A stretch of DNA of 36,752 bases from an uncultured Bacteroidales bacterium (lineage in GTDB: Bacteria > Bacteroidota > Bacteroidia > Bacteroidales > Paludibacteraceae). The translations under genes and the position numbers were made by a program. The notes beneath the pieces were generated by a model. That model worked only from the letters and a program-made list of their open reading frames with translations, had not been told where the DNA came from and searched no databases. Shown here piece by piece: positions 7,785 through 17,431 of the stretch. Numbering within the stretch: position 1 is the stretch's first letter; each line of letters starts with the position of its first letter. The stretch covers positions 1-36,752 of the forward strand of contig CAMOJP010000014.1 in the NCBI GenBank assembly GCA_946617165.1, written 5' to 3'.

Positions 7785-10700
7785 TTAGCGTGTCAGCATC
7801 AGCTTGATATTGATACCTACGTTATCTGCTTTAACAGGATACGAAGAAGAGATAAGCGGCATCGTTCCTTGATGGTCATAGAAGAGCTGTATATTAATCT
7901 TCTGCGAGAGCACGTAGTCCGCGGCAATCTTAAGCGTAAAGACTTTATTGCCGGATGAAGCCTGCGTTATACCCTCTTCTACCTTTCGCAAGAGGGTCAT
8001 GATATTCTTATAACCGATGTCAACAGATAGTTTAAGATCGTTTGATACTTTTTTCTGTACACCGGACTTGTTCTTGGAAACAAAGTTAAGATTCTTCACC
8101 GTATATCCACCTCCGATAATAAATTCATCCGTGTGCCCTTCAGAAAGTTGGACAGAGGTTACATTGAGTGCAAGATTACGTTGTTTGCGATACTCAAACT
8201 TCAAAGACAAAGAGTTTTTCATCGCGAGATTGAGTCCAATAAGCGGAGAGAAAGATTCTGTAATGCTAACCGACGAGATATCGTAAGCAGACGAAGGAAC
8301 CGGAGAATCAGTAGTAACATCACGCACAAAACCAATCATCTTATTATCCCCATCTGCAGGAACCCATGTAGAGAAAGAGGAGTACGAGCCGATTGAATAT
8401 TTACACGTATAAGCATGCGTCAGCGAAACGGAACGGAAGTGGTCTCTCATCCAAGGTAATTTACCAAGCCCGTCGTATGTAACACTCCAGTTAGGCAGGA
8501 TGTTAAGAATACCAAGGAACGGATTGAGTGACACTTTGTCGGCACTTCGACCTGTATAAGCCGCTAGAAAAGCAGGAACAAGCACATCTGCGGATGTCGA
8601 AGATACACGCCCGTTCTTAGGATCATAATTGCCATCCTTAGAATATATTTTACCTTGCATAAAGCCCGTGGTAGGATAACGTATACCATCATATTGGGCT
8701 TGAACGCGGGACTGAAGCACTCCTCTATTTTGGATGAAACGATCGAATGTCTCATTAGCAAAGTTCTCCTCCTGAGAACCCACACGAGAGAACATAGTTC
8801 CAATAGCAACGGAAGTAATATTAAATGAACCTGTCAGATTTTCCTGCAAACGGTCGTATGAGTATATAATAGAAGTAGAGTTTGCATAATAGCGTTTTCC
8901 GGATAGTTGAATCTTCAACCCCGGCAACGGCTCTAAATTCACTTTAATATCTATGTCTTCTGTCATCGCACGAGTTGCGGGCTGAACCACCATGGTGTCT
9001 CCGCTGAGCCAATTATTGGCCTTTGCACGTTCCATAAAGTCCGAAGGAATAAAACCGAAAGCGAAGTTCCATCCCGGGGCATAGAGACCATCTTGCTTTG
9101 TCTGTCCGAAGAATCCGATTTGCGGGTTGAAACCGGGAACAGTCATTGAATTCGTTCTACGATATGTAACTTGCACACGGCGTATCATGGTTCCGAGATA
9201 CGCAAACATGTCACGCGTTACTTGTGCTGGAGTAGCGGTATTTGGGTCTTTAGTCGTAACTGTAATCGTCAGGGCAGGACAATCCGCTTTAGGAGTAAGT
9301 GATATCTTATTTTGATCTATTGCCTTAAACGCTATCAGCACTCGATGACCTGCGGAGTCTGCTGCAGTAATATTGAGTTGGTCAGAACCAAGTCTATGCA
9401 CAATTTCTTGCGCCACACCCTTTTCTGCAACGATAGTCTGTGTGTATGTCTTCGGTCGGAAAGAACGGCCTCGACGATTGCTGGTATATTTTTGGGTCAT
9501 CTGCTTCCAATATTTCGACTTGCCATACAAGGTCTCGAAATTTATACCTCCATCAATCTGCCACGATTGCACAGAAGATATTGTATTTCCCAAGTTTTGT
9601 TCCGACTTAGTCGAAGCTGTTCGCGCCCAACTGTAATTCGCATTGTAGGAAGCGGTAGCATTTAACGCCTCCACATACGGAATCCGGTTGAATGGCACAT
9701 TCCAGGATGCCGTAAATACTTGTTGATAGGTATATGGAGCACCCCACTTGGCCAAACTGCGTTGGATGGTATCTTTCCATGCCTCGTAATAATTGTTCGT
9801 AAAATGATACTCATCAATTATCTCTTTAGTAAACGTACCTTCATCCACAGTGGAATTCATCGCGGTTTGGAAGGTAAACTTCATATTCTTTGTCAAATCA
9901 TACTTGAAGTCAAAATTACGATCCCAAGTAAAGTCCTTCGAATAAGTCAAGTCCATTGGAGACGATGCGTCAGTATTAAAGTCACGTAACTTCATGTGAG
10001 AGAACGTACGATGCATATTGGTATTGAAACCCCATGACTGTGGAAGATAATATATGTTCAGTTCACTAATAAGTTTTACTTTCTTCACTTTCTCCGAATT
10101 CTTAAAAGGCTCCCATGGCTTAGGGTTGAAGGAATACGAATAGTTGAACGAGCCTTTATGGTCTGTTGTCACATTCTTCTCCATATCGGGTGAATGCTCA
10201 TTCTGCTTGTTGTAAGAAGCAGAAATAGAGAAGTTAGCCGGGTCGTAGAACATATCACGTTTCTTCGATTTAACATTCACTTTAAGATTTGTCACGGAGA
10301 AATTAGTGGACTGCATAACGGTGTTGGACATTTGTTTGATAGAATCGCGCTCATGCTTGGTATCATAAGTATCGAGCGACTCCTGCAGTTTTATATCCGT
10401 GTCAAATGGGTTGTAGTCCGGTGTAGAAGTATTCGTAGAATATGCAACATATACAGGAATCTGCAGCTTCGCCTTTTCCGGAAAAAGTCGGCCTACTTCC
10501 ATTGCGGCTGAAACAGAGAGTTGGTAGTTATTCTCCATATTGCGGTCTAAAACATTAGACTCTATACTTCCGTACCCTGCCGTTTCAAGTTGTCCTGCCA
10601 CATTAAGTTGAGCAATATCACTAATAGCGAGAGACGCATTAGCCATTGCCGCCACACCGCCCTGCTCGTTAAACTCACTGAGGCGCATCTCGTTTACCCA

Positions 10701-13700
10701 AACCTCACCGCTTGTCATCTCAACACCGTTATTGCGGATACCTATCATTATACACTCCACTTCTTGTAAGGTCGGGTTACCGCGTACCGTAATACGGTTT
10801 TGAGGATGACCGTTCGCTTCGTCGTAAATGATATATGGAATATTATTACCCACATTGGTATTACCTGCACGTTTTGCCTTATTACGCTCTGTCTTAGCAT
10901 CTGTGAGAGCCTTAAACGGGAAGTCGAAGAAGTTGGCGTTTGGCCATACTTTATAACGGTCGTTTTCGTTATCGTTATTATAGATACCAGGCTCTGTGAG
11001 CGTCAGAGGAATTTCGTACTCATAATAGTTATTCTTCAAGTCTGTTCCAAGTCGGACAAAGCAGGACAAGTCACCATTATGCAGATTAGGCTCTTCTGTC
11101 ATTGCTTCTGCATGTACAAACATCTGGAAGCGTTTGTAATTACGCATGTCGTATGTCGTATTCTTATAGACTGCACGAGCATCTTTCGGAGACAGATTAT
11201 GTACTCTCAGCACCATCGCTTGCTCATTAAGTGGCACAAGTTGTGCTTGTCCAGGGTCTGTCTGACGAGATACACCCGGAGGTAAAATATAGTTAACTGG
11301 AGTCTTATTTGAGTTTTCCTCAATATTAACAGCTTCAACATCCAGCGAAGCACCCGTATTCACTGTAGCGCCAATAGGAGCCAAGTCTTTATTATAAGCT
11401 CGCCATTCGCCACGTACAAGGTCTAAGGTGGCAAAACGCAAATGGGTCTCATGCTGACAATTGGTCATATATAGGCGCATGAAGCGGATTGACTTGAAGT
11501 TACGGATATTTCCTACCGTTTGCATAGATGAACTATCCCCACGGAGTGGTATCTTGAACTGATACCAATTCACATCCACTTTCTCGCCATTGCGGAGAGT
11601 CACATGTGCCACTTTCTTCTCGGAAATATGCTGTTTGCCCACTTGCATCATATCCGGACGGATAATAACTTTATACTGATAGTAACGCTCAACCTCATTG
11701 AGAGTATTATCGTTATTGATATCTTCTATATCTGGAGAAAGGGTTGACGCCGTTCCATAGGACTCGTTCTGATTTTCGGAATCAGGTGAGTTGCCTTCGG
11801 TATTATTAAACTGCTTATAACGATCAAGGATTGATACGCCTTGTTCATCATAATCGCTTCCTCGGTAATAATGATACTTATCTCCGGACGGGTCATTAAA
11901 TGGTGAGAACGGGTTACTCTCCCACTGGCGACGAACATCTTGGTTGGTCACCTTATCCCGCATAGCGTTCACAAAGTCGCGGTACGGATACACTCCTTTG
12001 TAAGAGAACTGCAACTCCTGTTCTGTAGAAAGTCCGTTCAATCCTACATCCTGACGAACACGTGCACCTGCTTCATTAGAAAACGCAACTGTTGTTGAAG
12101 TGGTACGAGGAACAAGTCCCCACGTAGTCGAATCTACACGGTTAAGGTCATTATCGCTCACCGGCAAACCGTGTTCAAAAGACTTCTTGCCATCACGAAG
12201 TATATCTTCGCTTATATCACCAAGGTTAATATATAATTCGCCGTCATAGCCGTCAGGATTGGTAAGCGCCGGATCCATCAGCCAGAACTCTATATACTCG
12301 ATGTTGGACTTCTCAAAGTCCGTGTTATCAAGTTTGCGCATAATACCACCCCACCTGTTTTGAGGGTTAGTAAGTTTACCGTCGGAGTTAAACTCGGATG
12401 CGGAGATGTTATACGGACCACGTTGATCAGGATAGAAAGAGAGGTTTAGCAATGTCAGTCTCACATCCTCATTAGATGCGGCTTGACCTTTCGTCGGATA
12501 AATCTCATCTTGGAGCACAATACGAGTACGGTGATCACTCAATGCATTTAAGTCGTCTTTAATATGCGCCGGAGTATTGGCCTGTGGGTATCCGAAAATA
12601 GGATCTACATGATACCAGTTTATAAGCGCACGGTTGCGGTTGTAACGGATATCGTTGGTCAGTTTGGCGTCATCAGTATTGAACTGCTTGGTTGAGGATG
12701 GGTTATAAGGCGTAGAAGCTAAGAACCACGTGCTCGGATAATGCACATCAATATTGGTTTTGGTGGACTCAAAGTCATCTATGTAAGCCGTTCCGGCGGC
12801 ACCGACATCTCGCGTATGCCCCGGAATGAGATGAGCAAACTCCGCATTTATTTGGAATGTGGAAGGAGCGGTCGCATTTATCCAAGGGATTTTATCTATC
12901 GCATTGGTGAGCCACGGCAATTCCGTCTTCCATGAAGCATTCAGTCCCCAAATAGTATTGGCTAACGGCTCACTACCCGTATTAACTTTGGTCGTCAACG
13001 GCTTTTCGCGCAAGTGCATAATCGTTCCACCTACTACAAAGTCCTTGCTAAACTCATACTCCAAATGAGCGCCAAACAAACTTTTGCGCTGTAGAGAGAA
13101 AGTGGATTGGTTCTCCAACTTGCATTGAACTGCGGTACCGGACTCCAATATAGACTCATTTAGGATAGTGACTGTTCCCATCGCATAATCCACCGTGTAA
13201 TCCACGTTCTCTATCAGCGTGGCACCGCCGGCGGTAACGGTCACACTCCCGCGAGGAACATTCATGGCACCCAGACTGATTTGGCTGCCGCTGGTGCCTT
13301 TGTACTTTCCTTTGAGGGTAAATTTATTCTTCTCTGTCAACTCTTGGGCAAGAACAAGAGTGGAATCATAGAGCTCTTGGAAAACATATCGGTCTGCAAG
13401 CGCATCATCCTTAATCTGCGAACGGAGATAACTGCCAAAAGGCTCCAGAACAGGGAATATCACACGACCTGTTCCTGAAATAACAGTATAACCTTCTAAA
13501 TAGTCAAAGTGACCATCCGGGGCTGGATTATTACGTGAGTCCAAACGGTCCAATTGCAGTACACGCAGTAGTTGTTTACCTTTGATTACTGACTCTGGCA
13601 AATACTGGAGGTCTGTGCCAAGCGAGTCATTACGATAGTTTATATAGAACTCAAATTTCTCATTCGTCAGCGATGATGCTCCCAAGGAATAGACATTCTT

Positions 13701-15299
13701 CATCATCAAATCCCACGTACCGTACTTATCGTTCGGGCGGGAAGAGTTAAACGCATGAGGTGCGTTGATAGAAGACTTCAGCATCTTGAGCATTAGGGCA
13801 TTGGGCGCTTTGAGTTCGTCGCTGGCGTCTGTAGAAAACTCACCTACTTGATACACTTGCCCGCCATATGTAAACTCGTATGCCACTGCAAGCACCTCGT
13901 CCTGGTTAAGAGCGGACTTAAGCGAGATAAAACCAAGAGAACTATTGAGAGTATATTCACTCGGCGAAAGTAATCGGGCTGACTCTATCTTCTCATACTC
14001 ATCCCCACTCTCCATACTCGTTCCTGACTGAAGAACCGAACTTACTTGCTGGATATCGCGTACCCCGGGAAGAACTTTAACATTATCATACAGGGAGTTG
14101 GCTGTATTGCTTGGCACTTGACCATTGGGAACCCAGGACGAGTTATAGATATGCTTCTGAACTTCACCTAAGTCCACAAACGCAATTATATTGCGGGCTT
14201 GATCGTAAGTGCCGCGTTTATTGGTTACCCACACTTCAATCTTATTAATCGTCACACCGCTGGCGATATAAGGTAGCGTGGACATCGCCTGCTCAAACTT
14301 ATCCCGGAAAAAATAGCCCAGGAAGAAGTGCCTGTTCTCATCGTATTTATCAGCATTTATTTCGAACTTGGTCATTTGAGCGCCACCTTGACTATTCACC
14401 GTCTGTGACTCCGAGTTCTGCTGTGAAATCAATCCTTGAATCTTCAGCTTACCGAATTTTAGAGTCGTCTTAAAGCCAAACAACGCTTGGGTTCCACGAA
14501 TCAGAGAAGAATTTAAATCCATAGAAACGTTTCCCGCTTCAATGGATTGGATAATATCATCTTCTTGACCTTTGTACGACAATTTGAGGTTCTGCTGGTC
14601 AAAGGAGAAACTGGCCTCTGTGTTATAATTGAGGGTAAAATTCAATCGGTCGCCTACCTTACCGTTCACGTTGACTTGTATCTTCTCATCGAAGTCGAAG
14701 ATATTGTTGTTTCTCGCTTTAAGGGTAAGACTGGGGTTGTCGATATACTGGTGCTTGAAGCCGAAGAGAAGTTCCGCACTTCCTTGCAGTTTCAGTTGTA
14801 CGCCGCCGGGACCGAACACTTTATCTGCCGGACCGATATTGAACTTCATATCCGTAATATCGAACTTCTTCTCGTTGTTATGCTCTACTTCGCTTATTTT
14901 CTGTTGCCAGTAGCGGTGCATCAACTCTCGCTCGGAGTAGTCTTTATACTCCTGTTCATTGAGCAAATATGGTGTAGATATATCGGTATCGCCAATTTTT
15001 GTATGGACTACATAACCGTTCGTAAGCGGATCATACACAACCTCTGTTTTGACATCGCCCAATTTATCTCCGCTCAAAGGATTCATGATTGCTGAGTCTT
15101 GAGGAGCTGTCAATTCTGTCGCATCGGTATAGGTCACATCACTACTTGCCGCTCGGATAGAGTCTTGACGTGCCTTCTCTCTCTCTTCCGCCATGCGACG
15201 GTCATTACGAGCCGACGGAATAAGAGGTGGACGACTTTGAGCCACCAACAGCGTTGGCAGCAACAACAAAACTGATATGACTAATCGTTTAATTTTCAA
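7785..15299 (-). CDS. sprA: type IX secretion system outer-membrane translocon SprA/Sov
   Basis: The giant outer-membrane channel through which type IX cargo with C-terminal sorting domains leaves the periplasm. The 2504 residues match the family size (about 2400-2500). Residues 1-20 are a signal peptide (MKIKRLVISVLLLLPTLLVA), followed by a polar Arg-rich linker. The rest is a long series of alternating hydrophobic/aromatic strands with Asn-, Thr- and Tyr-rich loops, as expected for the very large SprA barrel, with SprA-family passages such as TAYIDDFESTK near residue 840 and the VWVNEMRLSEF passage about two thirds along. It ends with a strand finishing in MLTR. It lies 36 bp after ruvA and should be co-transcribed from the ruvA promoter; a ruvA-sprA order is seen in other Bacteroidota. 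No frameshift is seen in 7.5 kb. Other T9SS genes (porV, gldKLMN) are not in the window. Confidence 0.95.
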   Translation of the reverse strand: MKIKRLVISVLLLLPTLLVAQSRPPLIPSARNDRRMAEEREKARQDSIRAASSDVTYTDATELTAPQDSAIMNPLSGDKLGDVKTEVVYDPLTNGYVVHTKIGDTDISTPYLLNEQEYKDYSERELMHRYWQQKISEVEHNNEKKFDITDMKFNIGPADKVFGPGGVQLKLQGSAELLFGFKHQYIDNPSLTLKARNNNIFDFDEKIQVNVNGKVGDRLNFTLNYNTEASFSFDQQNLKLSYKGQEDDIIQSIEAGNVSMDLNSSLIRGTQALFGFKTTLKFGKLKIQGLISQQNSESQTVNSQGGAQMTKFEINADKYDENRHFFLGYFFRDKFEQAMSTLPYIASGVTINKIEVWVTNKRGTYDQARNIIAFVDLGEVQKHIYNSSWVPNGQVPSNTANSLYDNVKVLPGVRDIQQVSSVLQSGTSMESGDEYEKIESARLLSPSEYTLNSSLGFISLKSALNQDEVLAVAYEFTYGGQVYQVGEFSTDASDELKAPNALMLKMLKSSINAPHAFNSSRPNDKYGTWDLMMKNVYSLGASSLTNEKFEFYINYRNDSLGTDLQYLPESVIKGKQLLRVLQLDRLDSRNNPAPDGHFDYLEGYTVISGTGRVIFPVLEPFGSYLRSQIKDDALADRYVFQELYDSTLVLAQELTEKNKFTLKGKYKGTSGSQISLGAMNVPRGSVTVTAGGATLIENVDYTVDYAMGTVTILNESILESGTAVQCKLENQSTFSLQRKSLFGAHLEYEFSKDFVVGGTIMHLREKPLTTKVNTGSEPLANTIWGLNASWKTELPWLTNAIDKIPWINATAPSTFQINAEFAHLIPGHTRDVGAAGTAYIDDFESTKTNIDVHYPSTWFLASTPYNPSSTKQFNTDDAKLTNDIRYNRNRALINWYHVDPIFGYPQANTPAHIKDDLNALSDHRTRIVLQDEIYPTKGQAASNEDVRLTLLNLSFYPDQRGPYNISASEFNSDGKLTNPQNRWGGIMRKLDNTDFEKSNIEYIEFWLMDPALTNPDGYDGELYINLGDISEDILRDGKKSFEHGLPVSDNDLNRVDSTTWGLVPRTTSTTVAFSNEAGARVRQDVGLNGLSTEQELQFSYKGVYPYRDFVNAMRDKVTNQDVRRQWESNPFSPFNDPSGDKYHYYRGSDYDEQGVSILDRYKQFNNTEGNSPDSENQNESYGTASTLSPDIEDINNDNTLNEVERYYQYKVIIRPDMMQVGKQHISEKKVAHVTLRNGEKVDVNWYQFKIPLRGDSSSMQTVGNIRNFKSIRFMRLYMTNCQHETHLRFATLDLVRGEWRAYNKDLAPIGATVNTGASLDVEAVNIEENSNKTPVNYILPPGVSRQTDPGQAQLVPLNEQAMVLRVHNLSPKDARAVYKNTTYDMRNYKRFQMFVHAEAMTEEPNLHNGDLSCFVRLGTDLKNNYYEYEIPLTLTEPGIYNNDNENDRYKVWPNANFFDFPFKALTDAKTERNKAKRAGNTNVGNNIPYIIYDEANGHPQNRITVRGNPTLQEVECIMIGIRNNGVEMTSGEVWVNEMRLSEFNEQGGVAAMANASLAISDIAQLNVAGQLETAGYGSIESNVLDRNMENNYQLSVSAAMEVGRLFPEKAKLQIPVYVAYSTNTSTPDYNPFDTDIKLQESLDTYDTKHERDSIKQMSNTVMQSTNFSVTNLKVNVKSKKRDMFYDPANFSISASYNKQNEHSPDMEKNVTTDHKGSFNYSYSFNPKPWEPFKNSEKVKKVKLISELNIYYLPQSWGFNTNMHRTFSHMKLRDFNTDASSPMDLTYSKDFTWDRNFDFKYDLTKNMKFTFQTAMNSTVDEGTFTKEIIDEYHFTNNYYEAWKDTIQRSLAKWGAPYTYQQVFTASWNVPFNRIPYVEALNATASYNANYSWARTASTKSEQNLGNTISSVQSWQIDGGINFETLYGKSKYWKQMTQKYTSNRRGRSFRPKTYTQTIVAEKGVAQEIVHRLGSDQLNITAADSAGHRVLIAFKAIDQNKISLTPKADCPALTITVTTKDPNTATPAQVTRDMFAYLGTMIRRVQVTYRRTNSMTVPGFNPQIGFFGQTKQDGLYAPGWNFAFGFIPSDFMERAKANNWLSGDTMVVQPATRAMTEDIDIKVNLEPLPGLKIQLSGKRYYANSTSIIYSYDRLQENLTGSFNITSVAIGTMFSRVGSQEENFANETFDRFIQNRGVLQSRVQAQYDGIRYPTTGFMQGKIYSKDGNYDPKNGRVSSTSADVLVPAFLAAYTGRSADKVSLNPFLGILNILPNWSVTYDGLGKLPWMRDHFRSVSLTHAYTCKYSIGSYSSFSTWVPADGDNKMIGFVRDVTTDSPVPSSAYDISSVSITESFSPLIGLNLAMKNSLSLKFEYRKQRNLALNVTSVQLSEGHTDEFIIGGGYTVKNLNFVSKNKSGVQKKVSNDLKLSVDIGYKNIMTLLRKVEEGITQASSGNKVFTLKIAADYVLSQKINIQLFYDHQGTMPLISSSYPVKADNVGINIKLMLTR

Positions 15300-15335
15300 A
15301 TCGCTTGCAACTAATTGCTTTCGACTTTCTGCTAA

Positions 15336-15977
15336 CTACAGCATCTTCAACGCTTCGCGGATAACACCTTCTACTTTCAGGGTCGGAGCGTTCTTCAGTA
15401 TCTTATCAACCGCTTTGCCGCTCGCCGCACTCGCAAAACCAAGCATTATGAGGGCACTTACCGCTTCGTTCTTGATCGGGTTCTCTTCTACCGCGAACAA
15501 CACGTCACTCGGCACAGCATTTCCCTCCGAGGAGACTTCGCCGCCTAAATCTATCTTAAGCACTTTATCCTTGAGATCGACTATAATACGTTGCGCCGTC
15601 TTGGGACCTAAACCTTTAATCTGAGACAGAGCACGGGCATTGCCGGTCGCTATAATCTGACGTATCTCTCCGGCTGTATAAGCCGACATTATCATACGGG
15701 CGGTATTGGCGCCTATGCCGCTCACTGTCATCAGCATTACGAATAACTCACGCTCGCCATGAGTAAAGAAACCGTATAAATCATGCGTATCTTCGCGAAT
15801 AATTTCGTTCACATATAGTTTTACAGACTCGCTGTTTACTGTAGCGTCGTCCTCCTTTCCCGCCAATGCAGAATAGGTCGGAAGCGCAATATTAATCTCA
15901 TAACCTACGCCGGCTGCTTCTATTACTGCATAAGTCGGATTAAGCTCCGTCAGTTTTCCTTTAATGTAATCTATCAT
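15336..15977 (-). CDS. ruvA: Holliday junction branch-migration protein RuvA
   Basis: Binds four-way DNA junctions as a tetramer and loads the RuvB motor in recombinational repair. Starting at 15977 (MIDYIKGKL) gives 213 residues, close to the usual 200. An in-frame ATG at 16019 would add 14 residues atypical of RuvA, so 15977 is chosen. The OB-fold domain occupies about 1-65. Two helix-hairpin-helix motifs follow (VSGIGANTA near 83 and IKGLGPKTAQRI near 120), then a flexible linker and the small C-terminal domain that contacts RuvB (EAVSALIMLGF). It is first in an operon with sprA. The promoter is at 16041-16072. Confidence 0.96.
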   Translation of the reverse strand: MIDYIKGKLTELNPTYAVIEAAGVGYEINIALPTYSALAGKEDDATVNSESVKLYVNEIIREDTHDLYGFFTHGERELFVMLMTVSGIGANTARMIMSAYTAGEIRQIIATGNARALSQIKGLGPKTAQRIIVDLKDKVLKIDLGGEVSSEGNAVPSDVLFAVEENPIKNEAVSALIMLGFASAASGKAVDKILKNAPTLKVEGVIREALKML

Positions 15978-16040
15978 AATCAGGTCGTTTTTCGCATGCG
16001 CACAGCGCGAGTTACGCACACTACGCGCAAATTAAGCCCG

Positions 16041-16072
16041 CAAAAGTACTACAAATATTGCACATACGCAAA
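16041..16072 (-). promoter_or_regulatory. promoter of ruvA-sprA
   Basis: On the minus strand TTTG (16072-16069), a 20 bp spacer, and TACTTTTG (16048-16041) form an exact Bacteroidota promoter. Transcription would start near 16034, leaving a leader of nearly 60 bases before the chosen ruvA start. It is the only clear promoter seen upstream of sprA. Confidence 0.78.
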
Positions 16073-16117
16073 TTTTTCTTACTAAATTCGCCCTTTCGAA
16101 TAAATTTTGCATTTTTA

Positions 16118-16149
16118 TTTGTGCATTTTGGGAAATTATTGTATCTTCG
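16118..16149 (+). promoter_or_regulatory. promoter of the DUF1295 gene
   Basis: TTTG (16118-16121), a 20 bp spacer, then TATCTTCG (16142-16149), one base off TAnnTTTG in a way common in this phylum. It is back to back with the ruvA promoter. The predicted leader is about 40 bases. Confidence 0.7.
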
Positions 16150-16193
16150 CGCTCTCAACTGACAAAATGAATCCTAACACACAATAACCAATT

Positions 16194-17051
16194 ATGAAAC
16201 ACAATTATCCCAAAGGCATTAGCGTGGCTGTCTTAACGGCTATTTATCTGCTCGCAGCACTTGCGGGCATCCTTCTATTTCGCTATCTCACTTCTGACGA
16301 AACACTTCTTAATCCTATCGCAGCTTTATTCTGCGCAGATGTACTCGCTACGATTATCGTCTGGCTCTTCGGATTGATATTCGAAAACGTCTCCGTTTAC
16401 GACCCGTATTGGAGTGTCTTCCCGCCGGTCGCCTTCCTTATTTGGGCGTTTTACATGCAAATTTGGTCAATTCCCGTCATTCTGCTACTGATTGCCGCGT
16501 TCTATTGGGGGTGGAGGCTCACCAGAAACTGGGTTATTACATTCAAGGGAATGGCATATGAGGACTGGCGCTATACAAAGTATAGAAGTCAGAAACCTAT
16601 ACTCTTCCATTTGATTAACTTCTTTGGACTTAATATGGTACCGACTTTAGTCGTTTTTGGCGCCATGTTACCCGGCTTGATGCTCTTCGATGCCTATGCC
16701 TCTGCAAATATATTTACTTGGTTCGGATTCATCGTCTGCATCGCATCTGCCACGATACAGCTGATTGCCGACAAACAGATTCACGATTTTAGAGAACAGC
16801 ATCCCGGAGAATGTTGTAATGTTGGTCTTTGGAAACACGGAAGGCATCCTAATTATTTCGGAGAAATACAATTCTGGTGGGGCATATGGATTATTTACGC
16901 ATCTGTTTACGGCTGTGATTGGTTCATTTGCGGACCGATTGCCATGACGGCGCTCTTCCTTTGTATTAGTATTCCGCTTATGGAGCAACGCCAATTAGCC
17001 AATAAACCGGGATACGCAGAATACAGAGCACACACCCGCATCCTCATCTAA
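16194..17051 (+). CDS. DUF1295 / steroid 5-alpha-reductase-like membrane protein
   Basis: A 285-residue integral membrane protein with about seven hydrophobic segments. The C-terminal block LWKHGRHPNYFGE, followed by a Trp-rich helix and PLMEQRQ, is the signature of DUF1295, related to 3-oxo-5-alpha-steroid 4-dehydrogenases and isoprenylcysteine methyltransferases. Such proteins bind a nucleotide or methyl donor at the membrane face. The bacterial substrate is usually unknown, so no reaction is assigned. It is transcribed alone and converges on the gene at 17432-18997, with a repeat-rich gap between them. Confidence 0.85.
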   Translation: MKHNYPKGISVAVLTAIYLLAALAGILLFRYLTSDETLLNPIAALFCADVLATIIVWLFGLIFENVSVYDPYWSVFPPVAFLIWAFYMQIWSIPVILLLIAAFYWGWRLTRNWVITFKGMAYEDWRYTKYRSQKPILFHLINFFGLNMVPTLVVFGAMLPGLMLFDAYASANIFTWFGFIVCIASATIQLIADKQIHDFREQHPGECCNVGLWKHGRHPNYFGEIQFWWGIWIIYASVYGCDWFICGPIAMTALFLCISIPLMEQRQLANKPGYAEYRAHTRILI

Positions 17052-17059
17052 CCCCTCAC

Positions 17060-17222
17060 CTCTCACCCTTTAAACTTTCAGCCTTTAAACTCTAATCTCT
17101 CACCCTTTAAACTTCCAGCCTTTAAACTCTAATCTCTCACCCTTTAAACTCTAATCTCTCACCCTTTAATCTTTCACCCTTTAAACTCTAATCTCTCACC
17201 CTTTAATCTTTCACCCTTTTTC
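17060..17222 (+). repeat. G-depleted 37-bp (15+15+7) tandem repeat
   Basis: Units start at 17060, 17097, 17134 (a short 22 bp unit), 17156 and 17193 (partial). A full unit is two variants of a 15-mer (CTCTCACCCTTTAAA and CTTTCAGCCTTTAAA) plus the 7-mer CTCTAAT. From 17052 to 17220 the plus strand contains only two G residues, so the array is strongly biased by strand. It lies between the 3' ends of two convergent genes. There is no ORF across it and no CRISPR structure. A role in transcript ending, or simple slippage-driven growth, is possible. Confidence 0.9.
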
Positions 17223-17320
17223 CCGAAGGTCGCCCGAAGGTCACCCGAAGGTCGCCCGAAGGTCGACCGTAAGTCGGCCGTATGTAAAATGAAGGTTAAC
17301 CGGAAGTCAAACGGGACCAT
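17222..17320 (+). repeat. decaying 11-bp tandem repeat (CCCGAAGGTCG)
   Basis: Nine consecutive 11-mers in register. The first four (17222-17265) are nearly identical copies of CCCGAAGGTCG; the next five diverge progressively (ACCGTAAGTCG, GCCGTATGTAA, AATGAAGGTTA, ACCGGAAGTCA, AACGGGACCAT). The period is about one DNA helical turn, so the units face the same side of the helix. It abuts the pyrimidine-rich array without a gap. The following 17321-17431 has no gene or clear hairpin that I can support. Confidence 0.88.
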
Positions 17321-17431
17321 AGCGGGCTTATAAAATACTTCCTCCGACCTTTCACCACCCTTCCCGTATGAGGTCTTTTACACCCCCAAAAAGCCGTCCT
17401 TACATCCAAACGAATTCAACAGTCACTTTAT

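Noticed and set aside
14547..15095. Plus-strand 182-codon ORF inside sprA
   Set aside because: It lies antisense to the strongly supported sprA frame, has no recognisable family features, and is expected as a shadow frame.
17060..17320. Possible CRISPR array
   Set aside because: Repeats are 11 bp or 15+15+7 bp and directly abutting, with no unique spacers and no cas genes nearby.
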